A DNA stretch of 43,669 nucleotides from an uncultured Pelagibacteraceae bacterium. GTDB lineage: Bacteria; Pseudomonadota; Alphaproteobacteria; Pelagibacterales; Pelagibacteraceae. Each line of letters opens with the position of its first letter. Within the stretch, counting starts at the first letter, position 1. Positions 37,146 through 43,669 of this stretch are shown piece after piece. The notes beneath the pieces were generated by a model that searched no databases, was not told where the DNA came from, and saw nothing but the letters and a program-made list of their open reading frames with translations. The translations under genes and the position numbers were made by a program. The stretch covers positions 1-43,669 of the forward strand of contig CACEIY010000009.1 of NCBI GenBank assembly GCA_902559635.1, given 5' to 3'.

Positions 37146-37687
37146 TTATAAAATTTTTCCTCAGTAACTATATGATCAAGCCTTATGTCATATTTATTTC
37201 TAGGTATTTTTTGTAGTTTTTGAAAAGAGTATGCAATTCCTATTTTTATAATTTTTTTTTTTTTTAAAGCTTTTGCAAGATATCTATCATAATAACCACC
37301 TCCATAACCGAGTCTATTTAGTTTATCATCAAATGCTACTAAGGGCATGATTAAAACATCTGGATAAATTATTTTTTTTGATATTGGTTCTGGTATCCCA
37401 TATTTGCTAATTGATAATGGCTCATCAAATGACCACTCAAAAAAATTCATTTGTTTTTTTTTTCTAATTTTGGGTAATGAAATTTTATAATTTTTTTTCT
37501 CGAGTAACTTTAATATTTTGAGCACATCTATTTCATAATTATAAGGATAATATCCGCCTATAATTTTATTATTAAGTTTATTTTTTTTTAAAAAATTTAA
37601 AAATTTGTTTTGATTAATTGATAAATTTTTAAAATAATTTTCTTTTCTTTTTTTTAAGATTTTTTTTCTTATTTCAGATTTATTCAC
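37142..37687 (-). CDS. 5-formyltetrahydrofolate cyclo-ligase
   Basis: Recycles 5-formyl-THF to methenyl-THF using ATP, part of one-carbon metabolism. It is 181 aa, with a basic helical N-terminus, IIGGYYPYNYEIDVLKIL, LPKIRKKKQMNFFEW, and the C-terminal signature MPLVAFDDKLNRLGYGGGYYDRYL. The gene next to zapA is a common proteobacterial pairing (ygfA-zapA). Only 5 bp separate it from zapA, which leaves no room for a 6S RNA gene there. Confidence 0.94.
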   Translation of the reverse strand: MNKSEIRKKILKKRKENYFKNLSINQNKFLNFLKKNKLNNKIIGGYYPYNYEIDVLKILKLLEKKNYKISLPKIRKKKQMNFFEWSFDEPLSISKYGIPEPISKKIIYPDVLIMPLVAFDDKLNRLGYGGGYYDRYLAKALKKKKIIKIGIAYSFQKLQKIPRNKYDIRLDHIVTEEKFYK

Positions 37688-37692
37688 AAATT

Positions 37693-38136
37693 TTAAGATA
37701 AATTTTCTATATTTGCTTTATCAACAAAATTTGAAATTTCATCTGCAGCTTCATCAATTAATCTTTCATAATTTTTTTGACTATTTTCAATTTCTGCCTT
37801 TAAATCCATATGATTATTATTTAATTCTTTTATTTCTTTTTCTTTTTTATCTCTGTAATCATAAACTAAATTTTTTAGCTCCTTAAACTTACTTGATAAA
37901 TTCATTAATTCATTTTGTTTTTGTTCAACTTTTTTTTTTGTTTCATGGTATTCATCCATTACTTTAACTGCAGTAATTAACAAAAGTTTATTCTCACCAA
38001 GAGAGCCTAGGTCATTTTTTAACTCATTAAATTTTTGATTAATCTGAATGAGCAATTCCTCTAAATGTTCTTCTTGACCATCTTCACATGATAATAAAAA
38101 ATCTTTACCATTAAATTTAATACTTACGTTTGCCAT
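37693..38136 (-). CDS. zapA: Cell division protein ZapA
   Basis: Binds and cross-links FtsZ filaments at the division ring. It is 147 aa. The N-terminal ZapA core (VSIKFNGKDFLLSCEDGQEEHLEELLIQINQKFNEL) is followed by a long coiled coil (about 60-130, rich in Glu and Lys), as in alphaproteobacterial forms. It overlaps the upstream coiled-coil gene by 13 bp. Confidence 0.9.
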   Translation of the reverse strand: MANVSIKFNGKDFLLSCEDGQEEHLEELLIQINQKFNELKNDLGSLGENKLLLITAVKVMDEYHETKKKVEQKQNELMNLSSKFKELKNLVYDYRDKKEKEIKELNNNHMDLKAEIENSQKNYERLIDEAADEISNFVDKANIENLS

Positions 38137-38447
38137 TTATCGATTTCCTCCAACAAAGTATTTGTTTCTTGATTTAATTCATCAATTTTTTCAGAAAACT
38201 GGATGTGTTTTTTTTGTTCATCACTTTCTTTATTTTTAAATTCATCTAACTTTTGAGATAAATAATTATATTCCTCTTTTAAAAGATTATATTTTTCCTC
38301 TAACTCTAGTTTTTCAATTTCTAATTGATTTTTTTTTGTTTTTAATTTTTCAATATTATTTAGCAAATCAGGATTTTTTAAATTAAAATTACTTAGTTTA
38401 GATAGAGCTAATTTTAATTTTTTTTCTTTTTCGTTCACAGAATTCAT
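38124..38447 (-). CDS. Coiled-coil protein of unknown function upstream of zapA
   Basis: 107 aa, almost entirely predicted coiled coil with Leu/Ile heptads (LALSKLSNFNLKNP, IEKLELEEKYNLLKEEYNYLSQKLDEF). It has no signal peptide or membrane segment. Alphaproteobacteria often carry a small coiled-coil protein just before zapA, so a division-related partner of ZapA is a reasonable guess from context only. First gene of the long minus-strand run and divergent from tkt. Confidence 0.75.
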   Translation of the reverse strand: MNSVNEKEKKLKLALSKLSNFNLKNPDLLNNIEKLKTKKNQLEIEKLELEEKYNLLKEEYNYLSQKLDEFKNKESDEQKKHIQFSEKIDELNQETNTLLEEIDKWQT

Positions 38448-38501
38448 ATATATATAATTATATTATTAAATAGAATCTTCTTAGTCTACACAGGATAAAT
38501 T

Positions 38502-40445
38502 TTGAACAAATTACACAATGAATTAGCTAATTGTATAAGATTTCTATCTATTGATGCTGTTCAAAAAGCAAATTCTGGGCACCCTGGTATGCCCATGGGA
38601 ATGGCTGATGTTGCTACTGTTCTTTTTAAAAATTTTTTAAATTTTGATCCTAAGAATCCAAGCTGGATAAATAGAGATAGATTTGTTCTTTCAGCAGGTC
38701 ATGGATCTATGTTGCTTTACTCTCTTCTATATTTGACAGGTTATAAAAGCATTTCATTAAATGATATAAAAAATTTTAGGCAGCTAGATTCTATTTGTGC
38801 TGGTCATCCAGAATATCATCCAAATACTGGAATAGAAACTACTACTGGTCCTTTGGGACAAGGAATATCAAATGCAGTAGGCTTTGCAATATCTGAAGAA
38901 ATTTTGAAAAAAAAATTTGGAAAAAATAAAATTGATCATAAAACTTATGTGCTAGCTGGTGATGGTTGTTTAATGGAAGGAATAAGTCACGAAGCTCTAA
39001 GTCTAGCAGGACATCTAAAACTAAAAAATCTTATTTTACTTTTTGATAATAATTCTATATCCATTGACGGCCCTACTAGTCTAGCAGTTTCAGATGACCA
39101 TGAAAAAAGATTCAAAAGTTATGGTTGGGATTATTTGAAAATTAATGGTCATAATAATAAAGAAATATTCAAAGCTTTAAAAAAAGCTCAAAAATCAAAA
39201 AAACCTATAGCTATTTCTTGCAAAACTAAAATTGGATATGGTTCTCCAAATAAAAGTGGCAAAGCATCATCTCATGGGAGTCCTTTAGGTGAAGATGAAA
39301 TAAAATTAGTAAGAAAAAAATTAAAATGGAAGTATAAACCTTTTGAAATTCCAAATGATTTATTAAATGAGTGGAAAAAGATTGGAAATAAAGCTTCCAA
39401 TAAAGCTAAAAAACACCAAAGTAAATATAAGAAAATCCTTTCTAATAATGAAATTCTAAATTCATTTAATAATTCAATCGAAAAAACAAAAAAAAATTAT
39501 TTGAAAAATTTAAAGCCTCTTGCAACAAGAAAGTCTTCTGAGATGTTTTTAGATATTGTATCAAAATTACCAAACCTTATTGGAGGTTCGGCTGATTTAG
39601 CTGGTTCAAATAACACAAAAACCAAAGATCACAAAATAATAAAGCCTGGTAATTTTTCTGGAAATTATATTCATTACGGAGTTAGAGAACATGCAATGTG
39701 TGGTGTAATGAACGGAATTGCTCTGCACAGTAATTTAATTCCTTATGGAGGTACTTTTTTAATATTCAGTGATTATTGCAAGCCTTCAATCCGTCTAGCA
39801 GCTATGATGAAACAAAGAGTAATATATGTCTTTACTCATGACTCAATAGGTCTTGGAGAAGATGGCCCCACGCATCAACCAATTGAACAGTTAACTAGCC
39901 TAAGATCTGTTCCAAACTTAAATGTATTTAGACCAGCTGATTTGATAGAAACTTTTGAATGCTGGCAATTAGCAATAGAAAATAAAAATTCCCCTAGCGT
40001 AATTGCTTTAACAAGACAGGGAACTAGTCCTGTTAGAACTAAAAATTCTTCCAAAAATGAATCATCTTCAGGTGCTTATGAAATTTTGAGAACTGGAGAT
40101 GATATTAAGATAACAATAATATCTTCTGGGTCTGAAACTAGTTTAGCATGTGATATTAGTCATAAATTAGCCACAGAGAGTATTTACTCCAAAGTAATAT
40201 CTATGCCTTGTCAGGAATTATTTGACCAACAAAGTAAAAGTTATAAAAATAAAGTTTTAGCTGAAACTGACCTGGTTGTATCTATAGAAGCTTCTGAAAC
40301 AAGTCACTGGAAAAAATACACCGGTATTAATGGATTGAACTTTGGAATTAATAATTTTGGAAAAAGTGCACCTTATAAAGAAATTTACAATCATTTTAAT
40401 TTAAATACTGAAAGTATAGTTAAAAAGATTAAAGAAAAATTATGA
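38502..40445 (+). CDS. tkt: Transketolase
   Basis: ThDP enzyme of the non-oxidative pentose phosphate pathway. It is 647 aa. Motifs are [22 protein letters not shown] near the N-terminus, the ThDP motif [32 protein letters not shown], and [31 protein letters not shown]. The start is a TTG (38502) with AGGA about 8 nt upstream; an in-frame TAA lies just before and no ATG fits. First gene of tkt-gap-pgk-fba. The 54-bp divergent gap is very AT-rich, with TATAAT at 38453-38458. Confidence 0.96.
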   Translation: MNKLHNELANCIRFLSIDAVQKANSGHPGMPMGMADVATVLFKNFLNFDPKNPSWINRDRFVLSAGHGSMLLYSLLYLTGYKSISLNDIKNFRQLDSICAGHPEYHPNTGIETTTGPLGQGISNAVGFAISEEILKKKFGKNKIDHKTYVLAGDGCLMEGISHEALSLAGHLKLKNLILLFDNNSISIDGPTSLAVSDDHEKRFKSYGWDYLKINGHNNKEIFKALKKAQKSKKPIAISCKTKIGYGSPNKSGKASSHGSPLGEDEIKLVRKKLKWKYKPFEIPNDLLNEWKKIGNKASNKAKKHQSKYKKILSNNEILNSFNNSIEKTKKNYLKNLKPLATRKSSEMFLDIVSKLPNLIGGSADLAGSNNTKTKDHKIIKPGNFSGNYIHYGVREHAMCGVMNGIALHSNLIPYGGTFLIFSDYCKPSIRLAAMMKQRVIYVFTHDSIGLGEDGPTHQPIEQLTSLRSVPNLNVFRPADLIETFECWQLAIENKNSPSVIALTRQGTSPVRTKNSSKNESSSGAYEILRTGDDIKITIISSGSETSLACDISHKLATESIYSKVISMPCQELFDQQSKSYKNKVLAETDLVVSIEASETSHWKKYTGINGLNFGINNFGKSAPYKEIYNHFNLNTESIVKKIKEKL

Positions 40446-41452
40446 AAATAAAAGTTGGTATAAATGGAATGGGAAGAATTGGAAGAATGGTTCTTAGATC
40501 AATATTTGAGAATAATTTAAAAGATATAGAAATTAAACATATTAATAATAAATCAAATTTAGAAATTTTTGCAAACTTGATTAAATATGACTCAGTTCAT
40601 GGAAAATTTAGTGCTGATGTGAGTTTTGATAAAAAACATTTATTTATAAATAAAAATAAAATTTCATACAGTCAACATTCAAATTTAGAGGATATCCAAT
40701 GGAAAAATTTAGATGTTGATTATGTTTTTGAATGTACTGGTAACTTTAATTCAAAAGAAAAACTACAGGCTCATTTAAAAAACGGAGCTAAAAAAGTTAT
40801 TGTTTCAGCGCCATGTAAAAATGCTGATAAATCTATTGTTTATGGTGTAAACCAAAATGTCTTAAATGATAATGATCAAATAATTTCTGCAGCTTCTTGC
40901 ACAACTAATTGTCTGGCTCCTGTTGCAAATGTAATACATGAAAATTTTGAAATTGAAAAAGGTTTCATGACTACAATCCATTCTTTTACTAGTGATCAAA
41001 GAGTATTAGATAATTCACATAAAGATCCTAGAAGAGCAAGATCAGCAAGTCAATCAATTGTGCCTACTTCTACTGGAGCGTCAAAAGCATTATCAGAAAT
41101 CATTCCTTCTCTCAAAGGAAAACTAGAAGGTATTGCTATGAGGGTGCCCACTCCAAATGTTTCATTAATTGAGCTTGTTTTTTTAAGCAAAAAAAATTTA
41201 TCTATAAAAGCTATTAATGATGCTTTTATAAATGCATCTGAAAATAAACTGAAAGGTATTATTGAGATTACAAATGAAAAACTTGTTTCTATTGATTTTA
41301 ATCATAATAAAGCCTCTTCAGTTATAGATGGGTCTTTAACAAATGTAGTTGGGGACAATATGGGTAAAATTTCTGCCTGGTATGATAATGAATGGGGTTT
41401 CTCAAATAGAATGTGTGATATTGCAAGGTATTTGCATAAAAAATTTAATTAA
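40442..41452 (+). CDS. gap: Glyceraldehyde-3-phosphate dehydrogenase
   Basis: Interconverts GAP and 1,3-bisphosphoglycerate. It is 336 aa, with the Rossmann start [15 protein letters not shown] and catalytic Cys153 in [13 protein letters not shown]. Also present are [24 protein letters not shown] and [12 protein letters not shown]. The position after beta-strand 2 that is usually Asp in NAD-specific enzymes (INDL) is Asn36 (INNK), so NADP use is possible. It overlaps tkt by 4 bp (ATGA). Confidence 0.96.
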   Translation: MKIKVGINGMGRIGRMVLRSIFENNLKDIEIKHINNKSNLEIFANLIKYDSVHGKFSADVSFDKKHLFINKNKISYSQHSNLEDIQWKNLDVDYVFECTGNFNSKEKLQAHLKNGAKKVIVSAPCKNADKSIVYGVNQNVLNDNDQIISAASCTTNCLAPVANVIHENFEIEKGFMTTIHSFTSDQRVLDNSHKDPRRARSASQSIVPTSTGASKALSEIIPSLKGKLEGIAMRVPTPNVSLIELVFLSKKNLSIKAINDAFINASENKLKGIIEITNEKLVSIDFNHNKASSVIDGSLTNVVGDNMGKISAWYDNEWGFSNRMCDIARYLHKKFN

Positions 41453-41461
41453 AGCTTTTAA

Positions 41462-42634
41462 ATGAAAAAAATTGAAGATTTAAAAAATCTTGAACAAAAG
41501 AAAATTTTACTCAGACTTGATTTGAACGTTCCATTAAAAAATAATCAAATAACTGATGCTACAAGAATTGAGAAAATTTTACCTACCATAAATTTTTTAA
41601 TTAAAAAGAATTGTAATATAGTAATAATTTCACATATAGGGAGACCAAAAGGAAAAGTTGATAAACAATTATCGATGAAGCCTGTCTGTGATTATTTGTC
41701 AAAAAAATTGAATATAAAAATAAGATTACTTGAAGAAAATATTTTTGATTTTGATCCTAAAACGATTTTTCAAAATCATGAGAGCAAAATAACTATGTTA
41801 GAAAATATAAGGTTTTATGAACAAGAAGAAAAAAATGATGAGAAATTTGCAAAAATTTTGTCTAATTTTGGAGATATATTTGTAAATGATGCTTTTTCTT
41901 GTTCTCATAGAAATCATGCATCTGTAACAAAAATAACAAACTTTTTACCATCTTACTGTGGATTACAAATGGATAAAGAAATTTCTGCCCTAAAAAAAAT
42001 TACATCCGATATAGAAAGACCAATTACTTGTATTATAGGTGGCTCTAAAATTTCAACTAAAATTAATATAATCAAAAATTTAATTCCCAGATTTGAAAAT
42101 ATAGTAATTGTAGGTGGTATGGCGAATAATATCTTGGAATACAAAGGATATAAAATTGGGAAATCAATCAAAGAAAATAATTGTAAAAAAACTATTGAAG
42201 AAATTTTTTCCCTAGCAAAAATCAATAATTGTAATATTTTTTACCCTTCTGATGTTTCGGTAGGAAAAAATTTAAATGATAAATCACAAACAAAAAATTT
42301 ATCAGAAATTGATAATGATGATTTAATTTTAGATATTGGAGATGAAACAATAAAGATAATTATCTCTTTAATAAAAAATAGCAAAACTGTTCTATGGAAT
42401 GGACCAGCTGGATATTTTGAAAACTCAAATTTTGCAAAAGGAAGTATTCAAATTGCTCAAACGATAGTTAAATCAGAAAATAAAATCTATTCTGTAGTTG
42501 GTGGTGGCGATACGATAGCAGTTTTAAACAAAGCTAATATTTTGAAATATTTTAATTTTGTTTCAACTGCTGGTGGTGCTTTTTTAGAGTACCTTGAAGG
42601 TAAAGAAATTCCTGGTATAAGAGCGCTAAATTAA
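41462..42634 (+). CDS. pgk: Phosphoglycerate kinase
   Basis: Transfers the phosphate of 1,3-bisphosphoglycerate to ADP, or the reverse in gluconeogenesis. It is 390 aa. Seen are LLRLDLNVPLKNNQITDATRI, VIISHIGRPKG, LLENIRFYEQEEKND, FVNDAFSCSHRNHAS, and the nucleotide site VLWNGPAGYFE and VVGGGDTIAVL. It lies 9 bp after gap and directly abuts fba, whose ATG follows the TAA without a gap. Confidence 0.96.
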   Translation: MKKIEDLKNLEQKKILLRLDLNVPLKNNQITDATRIEKILPTINFLIKKNCNIVIISHIGRPKGKVDKQLSMKPVCDYLSKKLNIKIRLLEENIFDFDPKTIFQNHESKITMLENIRFYEQEEKNDEKFAKILSNFGDIFVNDAFSCSHRNHASVTKITNFLPSYCGLQMDKEISALKKITSDIERPITCIIGGSKISTKINIIKNLIPRFENIVIVGGMANNILEYKGYKIGKSIKENNCKKTIEEIFSLAKINNCNIFYPSDVSVGKNLNDKSQTKNLSEIDNDDLILDIGDETIKIIISLIKNSKTVLWNGPAGYFENSNFAKGSIQIAQTIVKSENKIYSVVGGGDTIAVLNKANILKYFNFVSTAGGAFLEYLEGKEIPGIRALN

Positions 42635-43645
42635 ATGTCTGAATTAAACAAAATAGCATTAAAAATTTTAGAAAAAGGTAAAGGAATTTTGGCTGCTGAT
42701 GAAAGCACTGGAACAATGACCAAAAGACTTCAAAGTGTAAATATAGAATCTACTCCGGAAAATAGAATTTTGTTTAGAGAAACATTGTTTTCCTCAAAAG
42801 GAATGACGGAATATATAGGTGGTGTAATACTTTTTGATGAAACTATAAATCAAAAAGCTAATGACGGAAAAGAAGTTTCCAATCTCCTTTCCGATATGGG
42901 ATCTTTAACTGGTATAAAAGTTGATACTGGAGCAAAACAATTGGCTGGAAGTCCTAAGGAAAAGATTACTGAAGGGCTTGATGGTTTAAGAGAAAGGCTA
43001 AAAGAATATTATAAAATTGGAGCTAGATTTACAAAATGGAGAGGTGTTTATAACATAACCAAAGATTACCCTAGCAAACTATCAATTCATTCTAATTCCC
43101 ATGTATTGGCAAGATATGCAGCATTAGTTCAAGAATGTAATATGGTTCCAATTGTTGAACCTGAGGTTTTAATGGATGGAGATCACTCTGCTGAAGAATG
43201 TTTTAACAAAACCTCTTCAGTAATTAAAAAATGTTTTGAAGATTTAATTTTGCACAAGGTAGATTTAACAGGGATGATTTTAAAACCAAACATGATTTTA
43301 GCAGGGACTGAGTCAAATAATCAGATATCTAATGAAGAAACAGCTAAACTTACAATAAAATGTTTAAAAGAATCTGTACCAAGTGAAGTGCCTGGAATTG
43401 CCTTTTTATCAGGAGGACAATCTGAAGTACAAGCTACTGAAAACTTAAATTTAATAAATAAATTTAATGATTCAGGTTTTATAATGTCCTACTCCTACGG
43501 AAGAGCATTACAACAAAGTGCATTAAAACATTGGTCAAAAGATATAAAAGACATTAAAGGAACTCAAAAGGTTTTTGATCATAGAGCAAAAATGTGCTCT
43601 TTAGCTGCCCAAGGTAAATGGTCTATAAATCTTGAAAATAACTAA
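42635..43645 (+). CDS. fba: Fructose-bisphosphate aldolase, class I
   Basis: Reversible aldol cleavage of fructose 1,6-bisphosphate. It is 336 aa. The animal/plant-type class I features are clear: KGILAADESTGTMTKRL, ARFTKWRGVY, IVEPEVLMDGDH, and the Schiff-base Lys217 in GMILKPNMILAG; AFLSGGQSE follows. A metal-dependent class II enzyme is therefore not needed in this operon. Last gene seen of tkt-gap-pgk-fba; the remaining 24 bp to the window edge is an A/T-rich stretch without a recognisable hairpin. Confidence 0.96.
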   Translation: MSELNKIALKILEKGKGILAADESTGTMTKRLQSVNIESTPENRILFRETLFSSKGMTEYIGGVILFDETINQKANDGKEVSNLLSDMGSLTGIKVDTGAKQLAGSPKEKITEGLDGLRERLKEYYKIGARFTKWRGVYNITKDYPSKLSIHSNSHVLARYAALVQECNMVPIVEPEVLMDGDHSAEECFNKTSSVIKKCFEDLILHKVDLTGMILKPNMILAGTESNNQISNEETAKLTIKCLKESVPSEVPGIAFLSGGQSEVQATENLNLINKFNDSGFIMSYSYGRALQQSALKHWSKDIKDIKGTQKVFDHRAKMCSLAAQGKWSINLENN

Positions 43646-43669
43646 TTCAAAAAAAAAATTTATTTATCT

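Noticed and set aside
37688..37692. Possible 6S RNA gene between zapA and the formyl-THF cyclo-ligase gene
   Set aside because: This is a frequent location for ssrS in proteobacteria, but only 5 bp separate the two genes here.
1..43669. CRISPR array, insertion sequence or integrase gene
   Set aside because: No regularly spaced repeats, no transposase and no tyrosine or serine recombinase motifs were seen; the only repeated sequences are the tmRNA-end copies and the tandem motifs.

Overview
The window looks like a piece of a SAR11-type (Pelagibacterales) alphaproteobacterial chromosome. The grounds are a very AT-rich sequence, near-absent intergenic space, many 1-4 bp gene overlaps (TAATG and ATGA junctions), a circularly permuted two-piece tmRNA gene of the alphaproteobacterial kind, ThyX in place of ThyA, and gene orders typical of alphaproteobacteria (hflK-hflC-DUF2065-degP, tolQRAB-pal-cpoB-tilS-ftsH, tkt-gap-pgk-fba). 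No sequence search was possible, so the lineage is an inference.

Layout. 1-3319 (minus): membrane protein quality control, hflK, hflC, a DUF2065 protein and a DegP/DegQ protease cut by the left edge. 3370-4194 (plus): mrp, converging on thyX (minus). 5165-5432 (plus): permuted tmRNA. 5426-7421: a short accessory region with three small genes, in which the tmRNA 3' end is repeated three more times. 7422-13838 (minus): sppA-glyQ-glyS-ppdK. 13954-20683: isoprenoid, cofactor and aromatic genes (ispB, pdxH, aroC, dxs, ispA, xseB) and the tRNA-modification gene tsaC. Then come tRNA-Arg(TCG) on the minus strand and rluD and rpoH on the plus strand. 22717-38447 (minus): a long block, listed here in transcription order: coiled-coil protein, zapA, 5-formyl-THF cyclo-ligase, ymdB-like, yebC, RuvC-like nuclease, tolQ, tolR, tolA, tolB, pal, terminator, cpoB, tilS, ftsH, terminator, folP, glmM, thiD, purA. 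38502-43645 (plus): central carbon operon tkt-gap-pgk-fba.

The most unusual part is 5397-7421. The last ~28 bp of the tmRNA gene (28 bp identical in one copy, 19-22 bp in the others) recurs at 6386, 6888 and 7390, cutting the region into three units of about 0.5-1 kb. The first and third units have the same architecture: tmRNA end, then about 55 bp, then a tandem-repeat motif with 11 bp period, then one minus-strand gene, then a second copy of that motif, then about 76-80 bp, then another tmRNA end. This looks like attL-cargo-attR for tiny integrase-free elements stacked at one attachment site.

Three genes in the long minus block look interrupted, all at or near homopolymer runs: glmM (A8), tolA (C6) and possibly the N-terminus of folP. 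Since glmM is normally essential, sequencing or assembly indels are the simplest explanation, but slippage-dependent expression is possible.
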